Position numbers and translations under genes: made by a program
NCBI GenBank assembly: GCA_002294185.1
Contig: DBFD01000016.1
Span: 1-64,000 of the forward strand
Length of the DNA: 64,000 bases
From: Paracoccus sp. UBA889
Lineage (GTDB): Bacteria > Pseudomonadota > Alphaproteobacteria > Rhodobacterales > Rhodobacteraceae
Direction of reading: 5' to 3'
Shown here: positions 52,976-62,167 of the stretch, piece by piece
Position numbering within the stretch: the first letter of the stretch is position 1
How the letters are laid out: each line of letters starts with the position of its first letter
Notes under the pieces: generated by a model
What the model was told of the DNA's origin: nothing
What the model saw: only the letters and a program-made list of their open reading frames with translations
The model's database searches: none

Positions 52976-53723
52976 ACTGCAACGCCAGCTTGGCGTTGCG
53001 GTCGGAATGGTGTTCGCGATGGGACTGCCCGCCGCTTCGGACGGTTGCACGCGCATGGATCAGGACGGACAGACCTATGTCGTCTGCCAGATCGACGCCG
53101 CCCGGGAATCCGATCTGCGATTGTGGCAGAACGATGCCGACGGGCGGCCCCTGAACAGCTTCAACAATGTCCGCAAGAGCCTGCCCCAGGGCCAAAGCCT
53201 GTCCTTTGCGATGAATGCGGGCATGTTCCATCCCGATTACCGCCCTGTGGGCCTGCTGGTGATTGACGGCCAGGAACTGCATCCGATCACCACCCAGGCG
53301 GGCGGCGGCAATTTCGGAATGTTGCCGAATGGTGTCTTTTGCAGCGGCGGAAAGCGGCCCTTTCAGGTGATCGAAAGCCGCAGCTTCGCCGATGAGGCGC
53401 CCGAATGCCGGCTGGCCACGCAATCGGGGCCCATGCTGGTGATCGACGGCAAGCTGCATCCGCGCTTTCTGGTCGATTCCGAAAGCCGCAATATCCGCAA
53501 CGGCGTCGGTGTCTCGGCTGACGGGCGGACCGCCTGGTTCGCGATCTCGGAAAATCCGGTGACGTTCTACGAGTTCGGTCAGATGTTCCGTGACGGGCTG
53601 GGCGCGCGGAACGCGCTGTATCTGGACGGCTCCATCAGCAGGCTCTACGCGCCGGGCCTGGGGCGGGCCGATTTCGGCCGCAGCATGGGGCCGATGATCG
53701 GGCTGGTCAACGGCTCGGGTTGA
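52956..53723 (+). CDS. Exported phosphodiester glycosidase-like protein (DUF2233/NAGPA family)
   Basis: 255 residues with a signal-like start (about 1-28). Family features are [32 protein letters not shown] and [13 protein letters not shown], which occur in the phosphodiester glycosidase domain related to the human uncovering enzyme. The substrate is unknown, perhaps a periplasmic glycan. I choose ATG 52956 because GAGG lies six bases upstream; ATG 52941 is also in frame. It overlaps rbfA and precedes truB by 54 bases. Confidence 0.8.
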   Translation: MIAMLIELQRQLGVAVGMVFAMGLPAASDGCTRMDQDGQTYVVCQIDAARESDLRLWQNDADGRPLNSFNNVRKSLPQGQSLSFAMNAGMFHPDYRPVGLLVIDGQELHPITTQAGGGNFGMLPNGVFCSGGKRPFQVIESRSFADEAPECRLATQSGPMLVIDGKLHPRFLVDSESRNIRNGVGVSADGRTAWFAISENPVTFYEFGQMFRDGLGARNALYLDGSISRLYAPGLGRADFGRSMGPMIGLVNGSG

Positions 53724-53777
53724 CCGGCGGCGGCGCTGCGGCTATCCCGCGCGCCTTGGCAAACCGGGGGTGAACCG

Positions 53778-54671
53778 ATGGCACGCAAGAAGGGTCGCGA
53801 CGTGTCGGGCTGGCTGATCGTGGACAAGCCCGCGGGCGTGACCTCGACCTCGGTCGTGAACAAGGTCCGCTGGGCGCTGGACGCCCGAAAGGCGGGCCAT
53901 GCCGGAACGCTGGATCCGGACGCGACCGGTGTTCTCGCCGTTGCCCTGGGCGAGGCCACGAAGACCGTGGCAATTCTGACGGATGCCCTGAAATGCTATG
54001 ATTTCGTGGTCAATTGGGGGGCCGAGACGGCGACCGACGATGCCTCGGGTCAGGTCGTCCGGCGCAGCGAGACGCGGCCCGACCGCGCCGCGATCGAGGC
54101 GGCCCTGCCCGGCTATGTCGGCGAGATCATGCAGGTTCCGCCCGCCTTTTCCGCCGTCAAGGTCGATGGCGCGCGAGCCTATGATCTGGCGCGCGAGGGC
54201 GAGGATCCGGATCTGGCCGCGCGGCCCCTGTGGGTCGAAAGCCTGTCCCTGATCGAGGCTGATGGCGACACGGCGCGGCTGGAAATGGTCTGCGGCAAGG
54301 GCGGCTATGTCCGCTCGATCGCCCGCGATCTTGGCCGCGATCTGGGTTGCCTGGGCCATGTCGCCAGCCTGCGCCGCACTTGGTCCGGTCCCTTCGAGGT
54401 CGAGGACGGCATGAGCTTCGACGGGATCGACCGCGAGGCGCAGGACCGGATTCAGGCGCGATTGCTGCCGCTGGAGGCCGCGCTGACCGACCTTCCCGCG
54501 CTGCGCGCCACGCCCGAAGGCGCGATCCGAATCCGCAACGGCAATCCGGGCGAGGTCACCGGAGGTGCGGAATGGGGCGAACTGGTCTGGGTCGCGGATG
54601 CTCGCGGGCCGGTCTGCATCGGCCGCTATCAGGGCGGCACGGTCCAGCCCGAGCGGGTCTTCAACCTGTAA
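53778..54671 (+). CDS. truB: tRNA pseudouridine 55 synthase
   Basis: 297 residues with [14 protein letters not shown] (catalytic Asp46), VDKPAGVTS, and the C-terminal [19 protein letters not shown] segment [14 protein letters not shown]. TruB converts U55 in the T-loop of tRNA to pseudouridine. Its position after rbfA with one gene between is a variant of the usual rbfA-truB order. It is convergent with the NlpC/P60 gene, 14 bases away. Confidence 0.95.
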   Translation: MARKKGRDVSGWLIVDKPAGVTSTSVVNKVRWALDARKAGHAGTLDPDATGVLAVALGEATKTVAILTDALKCYDFVVNWGAETATDDASGQVVRRSETRPDRAAIEAALPGYVGEIMQVPPAFSAVKVDGARAYDLAREGEDPDLAARPLWVESLSLIEADGDTARLEMVCGKGGYVRSIARDLGRDLGCLGHVASLRRTWSGPFEVEDGMSFDGIDREAQDRIQARLLPLEAALTDLPALRATPEGAIRIRNGNPGEVTGGAEWGELVWVADARGPVCIGRYQGGTVQPERVFNL

Positions 54672-54685
54672 TCATCCGGGGTCGG

Positions 54686-55504
54686 TCATTGCGGCCGGTG
54701 CGCGCCGAGAAACGGACCCTCGCCCGCGGCGTCGATGCGGGCGATGGCCAGGGCGATCGGTTCCCGGATCACGGCCATCTTCCATGCCGTCGCGTGGATC
54801 ATCAGTTCGGCCGAGGCCGCCAGCGCCACATGGCCCGGCCAGAACAGCAGATCGCCGCGCCGGATGTCGTCGACCGCCGGAAAGGCCGCCCGTTGCAGGT
54901 CGCTGTCGCCGGGACAGGCGGTACCGCAGGCGGTCAGCGCAGCCTGGGCAAGGCCGGAACAATCGATGCCCCAATCGCTGTTGCCGCCCCACAGATAGGG
55001 CGTGCCCAGCAGGGTTTCCGCAACGGCGATTGGATCGGTCGCGGGCCGGTCGCCGATGTGCTGGACAGGGACGTATCCGCCGGCGGCGAGGCGCGCGAAA
55101 TTCCCCTCGACCTCCACGACCGACAGGCGCGCGCCGATGGACAGCGCGTGCAACTGGTGACGCTTCATGTCGGCGGCCGGATAGAGATGGGTCGCCGGCG
55201 CGGTCACGCGGTGGGTGATCGGCGGCATGTCGTCGCTCAGCGCGGCGGCGCGCAGCCAGCCGCAATAGCCGTCCATAGCCGCCTGCGCGAAGACCCAGTC
55301 GCCCTGCGTGTCGATCACGGTCAGGTCGGCGCCGAAATTCAGCTGCCTTTCGCGGCGGCCTTCGGGGACGTTCATCAGGTCGGCCAGTGGCACGGCCAGC
55401 CGCGCAGGCCGGCCGGGAGTGTAGTCCGGCCGGTCGACGATGCCGCGCAGAGTCTCCAGTGCGATCCGGTCAGTGGCCGGCGTCAGCCGGCGATCAAGGC
55501 TCAT
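54686..55504 (-). CDS. NlpC/P60-family peptidase with SH3-like domain
   Basis: 272 residues. An SH3-like N-terminal half is followed by the NlpC/P60 domain with catalytic Cys182 (WGIDCSGL), His225 (WPGHVAL) and His237 (IHATAWK). This family cuts gamma-D-Glu-diaminopimelate bonds in peptidoglycan. There is no signal peptide, which suggests that it recycles cytoplasmic muropeptides rather than acting on the wall. The ATG overlaps the stop of the aminopeptidase gene (ATGA), so the two are coupled and may both act on wall peptides. Confidence 0.85.
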   Translation of the reverse strand: MSLDRRLTPATDRIALETLRGIVDRPDYTPGRPARLAVPLADLMNVPEGRRERQLNFGADLTVIDTQGDWVFAQAAMDGYCGWLRAAALSDDMPPITHRVTAPATHLYPAADMKRHQLHALSIGARLSVVEVEGNFARLAAGGYVPVQHIGDRPATDPIAVAETLLGTPYLWGGNSDWGIDCSGLAQAALTACGTACPGDSDLQRAAFPAVDDIRRGDLLFWPGHVALAASAELMIHATAWKMAVIREPIALAIARIDAAGEGPFLGAHRPQ

Positions 55505-56874
55505 CCCAGCACCTCGGGCAGGGCGGCCAGCAGCGCCCGTCCGCCCTGTCCGACGCCGCCTTTCGGGCGTCCCGGCGCGGCGGTCGGCTGCCAGCCATAG
55601 ATGTCCAGATGCACATAGCGGCCCGCGCCTTCGGCGAATCGGCGCAGGAACAGCGCGGCAGTGATCGAACCCGCCATGCCGCCCGCGGGGGCGTTGTCCA
55701 GATCGGCGATCTGCGGTTCGATCATCGGCTCGTAGGCTTGCCAGAACGGCATTCGCCACAGCGGGTCGCACACGGCCATCGAGGCGTCCGCCAAGGCCCT
55801 CGCGGTCGCGTCGTCGTCGCAATAGAAGGGCGGAATGTCGGGGCCGAGCGCCACCCGCGCGGCACCGGTCAGGGTGGCGTAAGAGATCATCAGATCGGGA
55901 CTTTCCTCGGCCCCGAAGGCCAGCGCGTCGGCCAGAACCAGCCGCCCCTCGGCATCGGTGTTGTTGATCTCGACCGACAGGCCCTTGCGGCTGGTCAGCA
56001 CGTCGCCGGGCCGGAAGGCATTGCCCGCGACGCTGTTTTCCACCGCCGGGATCAGCACCCGGATGCGCCGCCCCCCGGCCGCGCCGGTGCCGGCCAGCAT
56101 CTTCAGCAGGCCAAGCGCGGTCGCCGCGCCGCCCATGTCCTTTTTCATCAGCGCCATGGCCGTGCCGGGCTTCAGGTTCAGCCCGCCGGTGTCGAAACAG
56201 ACGCCCTTGCCGACGATGGTCAGCGCCGGTCCCTCGGCGCCCAGCCGGATGTCGATCAGCCGGGGTGCCTGTTCGGCCGCCCGACCGACCGCATGGATCA
56301 GCGGAAAGTTCTGTTTCAGAAGCGCCGGCCCGGTCGTCACCTCGATACCGGCGCCGATCTCGTTGGCCAGCGCGCGCGCGGCCTTTTCCAGCGCATCGGG
56401 GCCCATGTCGCTGGCGGGCGTGTTGATCAGGTCGCGGGACAGGAACTCGCCGCGCGCGACGGCTTGCAGGCGCGGGCCGTCGACGCCCTCGGGCACCTGA
56501 AAGCGCGGTCCGTCATAGGCCGGGCCCTTGTAGCGGGCAAAGCGATACTGGCCCAGCAGCAGCGCCAGCGCGGCCTCGTCCGGGTCCAGTCCCTCGGGCA
56601 ACGCCGCCAGCCGCCAGACGGCTTTCGGCAGCCCGGTCGCGCGGGCCAGGGCAAAGCGTTCGCGGCCGGCTTTGGATCGCGGCCCCAGCCCCAGCAGGGC
56701 GCCGCGCAACCCGCCATTCGCGTCGGGCAGCAGGCAGATCTGGCCCGCCTTTCCAGAAAAGCCGCCGGCCGATGGCCAATGGCCGGCATCGGCGTCAGCG
56801 GGCAGGTCGGAATCCTGCCAGAGCGGCCAGAATGGCAGGGAATCCTCGGTCGGGGGGGCGAAATCGGGCTGCAT
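55501..56874 (-). CDS. Leucyl aminopeptidase family M17 protein
   Basis: 457 residues. The metal and catalytic residues lie in VGKGVCFDTGGLNLKPG, MKKDMGGAA and NNTDAEGRLVLADAL, all intact. It is shorter at the N-terminus than PepA. Together with the coupled NlpC/P60 protein it probably degrades peptides from wall turnover. ATG 56874 has GGAAGGATCC upstream. Confidence 0.9.
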   Translation of the reverse strand: MQPDFAPPTEDSLPFWPLWQDSDLPADADAGHWPSAGGFSGKAGQICLLPDANGGLRGALLGLGPRSKAGRERFALARATGLPKAVWRLAALPEGLDPDEAALALLLGQYRFARYKGPAYDGPRFQVPEGVDGPRLQAVARGEFLSRDLINTPASDMGPDALEKAARALANEIGAGIEVTTGPALLKQNFPLIHAVGRAAEQAPRLIDIRLGAEGPALTIVGKGVCFDTGGLNLKPGTAMALMKKDMGGAATALGLLKMLAGTGAAGGRRIRVLIPAVENSVAGNAFRPGDVLTSRKGLSVEINNTDAEGRLVLADALAFGAEESPDLMISYATLTGAARVALGPDIPPFYCDDDATARALADASMAVCDPLWRMPFWQAYEPMIEPQIADLDNAPAGGMAGSITAALFLRRFAEGAGRYVHLDIYGWQPTAAPGRPKGGVGQGGRALLAALPEVLG

Positions 56875-56935
56875 GGTGGATCCTTCCTTGATCGCGGGCC
56901 AGATTACAGCGTGATCCGCTGCCCGCAAGAACCGG

Positions 56936-57313
56936 TCAGCCGATCCCGGCGCGGTCCCAGATCGCCGTCAGCGAGCGGTTGCCGACCCGCATCAGCCGCG
57001 CCCGAACCGCCGCCAGCGCGCCGGGATCGTGCCTTTCGGCGCAGGCGCACAGATCCATAGCCACGCCGGCCAGCGACAGTAGCCCGATCTGCCAGGCCAG
57101 CCGTGACAATTGGTCGGCATGTCCGGTTGCGCCCGCCAGATCGCCCCGGGCCAGAGCCTCGTCGGTGGCGGTCAGTGCGCCGGCAAGCTGTTCCAGCGCC
57201 AGTTCGATCACATTCTGCGCCGCGCTTTCGCCCAGTTCGTTCACGATATCGCCCACGCGCCTGACATCGACGCGAACCGGCTCTGTCACCGGCAACGTCC
57301 TGATCTGTGCCAT
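56936..57313 (-). CDS. Small helical hypothetical protein, HPt-like in outline
   Basis: 125 residues, mostly helical. The middle segment DQLSRLAWQIGLLSLAGVAMDL resembles the core helix of histidine-phosphotransfer domains (HxLKGxxxxxG), but the position of the phosphorylated His holds Asp, so it would not carry phosphate. No better family is recognised. ATG 57313 is preceded by GGAGAAG. It is divergent from the carbonic anhydrase gene. Confidence 0.6.
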   Translation of the reverse strand: MAQIRTLPVTEPVRVDVRRVGDIVNELGESAAQNVIELALEQLAGALTATDEALARGDLAGATGHADQLSRLAWQIGLLSLAGVAMDLCACAERHDPGALAAVRARLMRVGNRSLTAIWDRAGIG

Positions 57314-57458
57314 CGTCTTCTCCAACACATTGCCCGTGTTCCCACATGTCGGGGCACCATGACGTCCAGCCATGAAGAAAGACTTGATCGCGGTGGAAGA
57401 AACCGCTCGAATTTTGTTCAATCCCTGCCTATCAAGCGGCAAACGCGCGAGGTTCGAA

Positions 57459-58106
57459 ATGCATCATGTCCGTCCCCTGCCGCAATACCTGGTCGGCCGC
57501 TATCATGGCTGGAAGGCGACCTCCTATGCGGAAAACAGCGCCTGGTTCCGGCGGCTGGCCGATGACGGGCAGCGACCGCGGGCGATGGTGATCTCGTGCT
57601 GCGATTCGCGGGTCCACGTGACCGGCATCTTCGGCGCGGAATCGGGCGAATTCTTCATCCATCGCAACATCGCCAACCTGGTGCCGCCATATGCGCCCGA
57701 TGGGATGCAGCACGGCACCTCGGCGGCGGTGGAATACGCGGTCATGGCGCTGAAGGTGGCGCATCTGATCGTGGTCGGGCATACCAACTGCGGCGGGGTC
57801 GCGGGCTGCCATGCCATGTGTTCCGGGCAGGCCCCGGAGCTGGAGGAAAAGTCCAGCTTCGTCGGTCGCTGGATGGATATCCTGCGCCCCGGCTACGAAC
57901 GGATCAAGGACCTGCCCGAAGACCAGCAGATCCGGGCGCTGGAACGCGAGGCGGTGATGGTCTCGATCGGCAACCTGATGACATTCCCCTTCGTCGAAGC
58001 GGCGGTGCAGGCGGACGAACTGTCGCTGCACGGATTGGTCCACGACATCCGCGAAGGCACCCTGTGGCAGGCCGAGAACGCGGGCCGACGCTGGACCGAA
58101 ATCTGA
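57459..58106 (+). CDS. Beta-class carbonic anhydrase
   Basis: 215 residues. The zinc ligands and dyad are clear: Cys47, Asp49 and Arg51 in SCCDSRV, and His108 and Cys111 in VGHTNCGGV. It interconverts carbon dioxide and bicarbonate for carboxylases. The gene has its ATG at 57459 with GAGG upstream; an in-frame upstream extension has no site. The stop abuts the stop of the DedA gene on the other strand (TGATCA). Confidence 0.93.
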   Translation: MHHVRPLPQYLVGRYHGWKATSYAENSAWFRRLADDGQRPRAMVISCCDSRVHVTGIFGAESGEFFIHRNIANLVPPYAPDGMQHGTSAAVEYAVMALKVAHLIVVGHTNCGGVAGCHAMCSGQAPELEEKSSFVGRWMDILRPGYERIKDLPEDQQIRALEREAVMVSIGNLMTFPFVEAAVQADELSLHGLVHDIREGTLWQAENAGRRWTEI

Positions 58107-58706
58107 TCAGCTGTCGGGACGCCAGCGCATGACGCGCCACAGATAGGCGGCGGCCAGCAGCACGACCACCGCGGTCGAGACCGGGTTCAGCCAGGCGTCA
58201 ACCCGGTCATAGCGGTCCTGCAACCAGTAGCCCGCCGCCGCCAGCGCCATGGTCCAGATCAGGCTGCCCAGGCCCGAGAACAGAAGAAAGCGCGGCAGGA
58301 ACATCCGCGCCAGCCCGGCGGGGACCGAGATCAGCGTCCGCACGGTGGGGACGAAGCGGCCGAAAAAGACGACCGAGCGGCCATGCCGGTCGAACCAGCC
58401 CTGCGCGCGGTCAAGCTGCGCCTCGGTCATCGTCAGCCAGCGGCCGTGGCGCGCGATCAGCCGGCGCAGCCGCACCGGCCCGTAGGCGACGCCAATCATA
58501 TACCACAGATAGGCACCCGCCAGCGAACCGGCCGCGCCGGCGGCGACGCTGACCCAGAACGAGGCCACCCCACGCGCGGCGTTATATCCCGCCAGCGGCA
58601 TGATCAGTTCCGACGGGATCGGCGGAAAGACGTTTTCCAGAAACATGAGGGCGGCGATGCCCCAGGGCCCGCCGCCTTCCAGAAAGCTGGCGATCCAGTC
58701 GAACAC
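58107..58706 (-). CDS. DedA-family membrane protein
   Basis: 199 residues with the DedA/SNARE-associated core: FLENVFPPIPSELIMPLAGY, FFGRFVPTVRTLISVPAGLARM, and several helices. Recent work links the family to flipping of phospholipids or undecaprenyl phosphate; the ligand here is unknown. The start is a GTG two bases after the asd stop, so it is coupled to asd. Confidence 0.85.
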   Translation of the reverse strand: MFDWIASFLEGGGPWGIAALMFLENVFPPIPSELIMPLAGYNAARGVASFWVSVAAGAAGSLAGAYLWYMIGVAYGPVRLRRLIARHGRWLTMTEAQLDRAQGWFDRHGRSVVFFGRFVPTVRTLISVPAGLARMFLPRFLLFSGLGSLIWTMALAAAGYWLQDRYDRVDAWLNPVSTAVVVLLAAAYLWRVMRWRPDS

Positions 58707-58708
58707 GA

Positions 58709-59731
58709 TCAGCCCTTCTTCAGCACCCGGTTGCCCAGCAGTTCCGCGATCTGCACCGCGTTCAGCGCGGCGCCCTTGCGCAGGTTGTCGCTGACGCACC
58801 AGATGTTCAGGCCGTTCTCGATGGTCGAATCCTGACGAATGCGGCTGATGAAGGTGGCAAAGTCGCCGACGCATTCGACCGGGGTCGTGTAGCCGCCGGG
58901 TTCGCGCTTGTCGACGACAAGGATCCCCGGCGCCTCGCGCAGGATGTCGCGGGCTTCGTCCTCGTCCAGAAAATCCTCGAACTCGATATTGATGGCCTCG
59001 GAATGGCCGACGAAGACCGGCACGCGAACGCAGGTGGCCGTCACCTTGATCGCGGGATCGACGATCTTCTTGGTCTCGGCGACCATCTTCCATTCTTCCT
59101 TGGTCGAGCCGTCATCCATGAAGACATCGATTTGCGGGATGACGTTGAAGGCGATCTGTTTCTGGAACTTGTTGGGCGCGACCTCCTGACCGGGCACATA
59201 CATGCCCTTCGTCTGGTCCCACAACTCGTCCATGCCTTCCTTGCCCGCGCCGCTGACGGATTGATAGGTGCTGACGACCACCCGCCTGATCCGCGCCCGG
59301 TCATGCAGCGGCTTCAGCGCCACCACCATCTGCGCGGTCGAACAATTGGGATTGGCGATGATGTTCTTTTTCGAATAGCCGGTGATCGCCTCCGGATTCA
59401 CTTCGGGCACGATCAGCGGGACGTCGGGATCATAGCGATAGAGCGAGCTGTTATCGATGACCACGCAACCGGCCTTGGCCGCGAGGGGGGCGTATTTCTT
59501 CGTCGCGTCCGACCCGATGGCGAACAGCGCGATGTCCCAGCCGGCAAAGTCGAACTGGTCGATATCCTGGATTTTCAGGGTCCTGTCGCCAAAACTGACC
59601 TCGGTGCCCTGCGAACGGCGCGAGGCCAGGACGGCGATTTCATCGACCGGAAACTGGCGCTCGTCCAGAATGTTCAGCATCTCGCGGCCCACATTGCCCG
59701 TGGCGCCGGCAACAACGACTTTGTAGCCCAT
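58709..59731 (-). CDS. asd: Aspartate-semialdehyde dehydrogenase
   Basis: 340 residues. VVVAGATGNVGREML binds NADP, IIANPNCSTAQMVVAL has the catalytic Cys and FVGHSEAINIEF closes the site. It makes aspartate semialdehyde for lysine, threonine, methionine and diaminopimelate. ATG 59731 is chosen because the first conserved strand starts there; the long frame upstream is not family-like. Confidence 0.95.
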   Translation of the reverse strand: MGYKVVVAGATGNVGREMLNILDERQFPVDEIAVLASRRSQGTEVSFGDRTLKIQDIDQFDFAGWDIALFAIGSDATKKYAPLAAKAGCVVIDNSSLYRYDPDVPLIVPEVNPEAITGYSKKNIIANPNCSTAQMVVALKPLHDRARIRRVVVSTYQSVSGAGKEGMDELWDQTKGMYVPGQEVAPNKFQKQIAFNVIPQIDVFMDDGSTKEEWKMVAETKKIVDPAIKVTATCVRVPVFVGHSEAINIEFEDFLDEDEARDILREAPGILVVDKREPGGYTTPVECVGDFATFISRIRQDSTIENGLNIWCVSDNLRKGAALNAVQIAELLGNRVLKKG

Positions 59732-59861
59732 TGGGGACTCCTGTCTTCTGCGGTTGGCGGCGTGTAGCGCAGGCGAGGGCGGGATGGAAGGGGCGGAGCC
59801 TCGCAGGCAGGCGGTGCCCGGCCGCGCCCCGATCGCGGATAGACGCCCAGCGGCAGCGACC

Positions 59862-59882
59862 GGGACGGGCTGCGCCCGTCCC
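59862..59882. terminator. Hairpin downstream of the glycosyltransferase pair
   Basis: GGGACGGGC at 59862-59870 and GCCCGTCCC at 59874-59882 form a perfect nine-base stem with a TGC loop. It lies 15 bases after the stop of the GT29-like gene on the minus strand and before asd, so it may end that operon. No T-run follows. Confidence 0.5.
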
Positions 59883-59897
59883 GTCCCCTTCGCGGTC

Positions 59898-60515
59898 TCA
59901 AGCCACCAGGTCGAGGCGGGGGTCGCGGCGCTGCATGTCCCCGACCCAGGCCGCTTCGGCGCCGAAATCATGTGGCACCTGCGCGGCGGTGCGACGTCCC
60001 GACAGGCTCTGGCTGGCAAAGAAATCGAAACCATAGAGTGTCAGCGAGGCAAGCCCGGACCGCAGCGCAAGGTCGATCAGCATCGCCCCTGTCGTGGGCG
60101 GCGCGCCCAGCCGGTCGCGCAGGGCGCAATAATCGCCCAGCGGATGCAGATAGAAGCCGGGGCTGGCCGCCGTCCGCCAGTCCAGCCGCTTGCGCTTGGG
60201 CGACATCCACAGGATGCGCGCGGGCCCGATGCGGTCGCGATCAGGCGCGGCCAGCCGCACCGCCAGGGCCAGCCAGTCGGTGCGGCTGCCATGGCTGGGG
60301 GCCGCGGGCATCGGCGCGCGGTTGATGCGGATCACCAGGTCGGCTTTGTCGATGGCGGAGCCATGGGCCGCCTCGGCCAATGCGCGGGCATTGCCGATCA
60401 GCGCGACCGACCGGCCGGCCAGATCGGCCAGCAGTTCCCGTTGCGGCACCGACAGGCGCATCAGCGCGGTCTCTTGGCGCAGGCTGCGCGCGGCCAGAAA
60501 GCGCAGGCGGTTCAT
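59898..60515 (-). CDS. GT29/sialyltransferase-like protein
   Basis: 205 residues. VALIGNARALAEAAHGSAID followed by KADLVIRINRAP matches the sialyl-motif L style of glycosyltransferase family 29, and PTTGAMLIDLAL with LTLYGFDFF resembles motif S and the region after it. It is short for the family. The donor and acceptor are unknown. The start overlaps the stop of the upstream GT4 gene (ATGA). Confidence 0.65.
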   Translation of the reverse strand: MNRLRFLAARSLRQETALMRLSVPQRELLADLAGRSVALIGNARALAEAAHGSAIDKADLVIRINRAPMPAAPSHGSRTDWLALAVRLAAPDRDRIGPARILWMSPKRKRLDWRTAASPGFYLHPLGDYCALRDRLGAPPTTGAMLIDLALRSGLASLTLYGFDFFASQSLSGRRTAAQVPHDFGAEAAWVGDMQRRDPRLDLVA

Positions 60516-61552
60516 GGCTGCGACAGCAGATCGTGATAGATGCGGACCAGCGCGCGAGCCTCGGCCTGGATCGAGTGGTTCGCCTCGACATGGATGCGTG
60601 CCGCGCGTCCCGCGGCCGCGCGCGCCGCATCGTCGTCCAGCCAGCGGGCCAGCGCCGCCGACAAGGCCCCCGCATCGCCGGTCTGGACCAGGCTGCCGGT
60701 CTCGCCGTCGCGGATCAGCGCCTCATAGGCGCCGACGCGGGCACCGATGGCGGGAACGCCGCAGGCCATCGCCTCCAGCGGGGTCAGACCGAAGCCTTCC
60801 CAGCGGGCGGGCGCGGCGAAAAGGTCCAGGGCCTGGTAATGCCGCACCAGCCGGTCCCAGGGCAATTCCCCCAGAAAGCGGATCCGGTCCTGCAACCCGG
60901 CCCTGCCGATCCGGTCCTGCAACCCGTCGGCGAAGGCGCGGTTGTCGGGGGTAATGCGCCCGGTGAAGATGATCTGCGCGCGCGGTCGGGCGGCCAGCAG
61001 ATCGAGGCCCGCGCGGACCAGCAGGTCGACGCCCTTCTGTTCGCGCACACGCCCGAAACAGCCAATCAGCACCGCATCCGGATCCAGCCCGAGCTGGCGG
61101 CGCAGCGCGGCGCGATCCGGCGCGGGGTGGAAGATCCGAGTGTCCACGCCATGCATGACGACGCGGGCGGGCCGTTCCAGATAGGCCGCGGCCTGCGGCG
61201 TGGTCGCCACCAGCGCCTCCTGCCGGCGAATCAGCCATTTCGTGAAGCGGCTATGGCGGCGCTGCGCGGCCGAGGTGAACATCAGCCGGTATTTCCGCCC
61301 CAGCAGATGGCGCAGGATCAGTCCAAGCAGCATTTCCGTGTTGCGCCGCGCGTGCCAGACACGCCAGCGGTCGCGCGGCAGGGTCGCTGCGCGCAGCAGC
61401 GGGATATGCGGCACATCGGGCGGCAGGCCCGGCCCGGTGGCGCGGATCGCGATCATCTTTGCCTGAACCGGGATCAGCCGCACAACCGTCGCCGTGACGC
61501 CCGAAAGGCGGCGTTTGAGATTCGGGGCGACGACCAGCGGAATATCGGACAT
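60512..61552 (-). CDS. GT4-family glycosyltransferase (LpcC/WaaG-like)
   Basis: 346 residues with the GT-B donor site: RVVMHGVDTRIFHP, LIGCFGRVREQKGVDLLVRAG, and PARWEGFGLTPLEAMACGVPAIG with the EGFGL...EA glutamates. It resembles alphaproteobacterial LPS core mannosyltransferases. It probably acts on LPS or another surface glycan with the coupled GT29-like enzyme. No other LPS gene is adjacent. Confidence 0.85.
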   Translation of the reverse strand: MSDIPLVVAPNLKRRLSGVTATVVRLIPVQAKMIAIRATGPGLPPDVPHIPLLRAATLPRDRWRVWHARRNTEMLLGLILRHLLGRKYRLMFTSAAQRRHSRFTKWLIRRQEALVATTPQAAAYLERPARVVMHGVDTRIFHPAPDRAALRRQLGLDPDAVLIGCFGRVREQKGVDLLVRAGLDLLAARPRAQIIFTGRITPDNRAFADGLQDRIGRAGLQDRIRFLGELPWDRLVRHYQALDLFAAPARWEGFGLTPLEAMACGVPAIGARVGAYEALIRDGETGSLVQTGDAGALSAALARWLDDDAARAAAGRAARIHVEANHSIQAEARALVRIYHDLLSQP

Positions 61553-61618
61553 GGGCGGCCTTTGAGCGATGGGTCGGTCCGCAGCATAATCAAGCCGAGG
61601 CCCGAGGGACAGGGCCGG

Positions 61619-62032
61619 TCATCGCTGCAGTTTGGTCCCGCCACCCATCCGGATCAGCCGGTCGATCAGCGGCCGCGCCTCGGGGCCGATGCGGTCGCAG
61701 GACGAGGGGTCGTCCAGCAGCGTGAAGGCCGGTCCGAAATAATCGCGTTCATATTGCGTGGGGTCGACGCCGATCTGCGCCGCCAGCAGATCGCCGGTGC
61801 CGCTGAGCAGGGTCCATTCGCCATCGGTGATGGCATAATCGGGACAGTTCGCGGTGATCACCTCGATCTCGGCCAGTTGCCGGGCCAGCATGTCGGCCTC
61901 GGTCCGGTTCATGGCCGAGACATCGGGCAGCGGCACGCTGAGCCGTTGCCCGCCGGACGAGATCTCGGCTCCGGCCAGCAGCAGCGCGCCTCCGGCCAGT
62001 GCCGTGATCATCAGCATGTCCCACGCTCGCAT
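61619..62032 (-). CDS. Small exported or anchored hypothetical protein
   Basis: 137 residues with one N-terminal hydrophobic stretch (about 7-22) that may be a signal or an anchor. Two cysteines remain in TANCPDYA and PSSCDRIG. No family is recognised. ATG 62032 has GGGGAATCG upstream. It is divergent from leuB across 135 bases, where the leuB site GAGGAGGA lies. Confidence 0.65.
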   Translation of the reverse strand: MRAWDMLMITALAGGALLLAGAEISSGGQRLSVPLPDVSAMNRTEADMLARQLAEIEVITANCPDYAITDGEWTLLSGTGDLLAAQIGVDPTQYERDYFGPAFTLLDDPSSCDRIGPEARPLIDRLIRMGGGTKLQR

Positions 62033-62167
62033 GGTCGATTCCCCTTGCCTCTCGCGGTCCCAACCGTTCTGCGTGCCAGGCGCCGCCCGCAACCCAATTC
62101 ACCGTGAACTTGACCCTGCTGCGGGTCGGGTCTAACCGGGGTCATTCCCGATCCTGAGGAGGACTGC

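Noticed and set aside
60881..60926. 19-base direct repeat with 27-base period in the GT4 gene
   Set aside because: It encodes two similar helical turns (DRI segments). From memory the family has the same length here, so it does not look like an insertion or duplication event.
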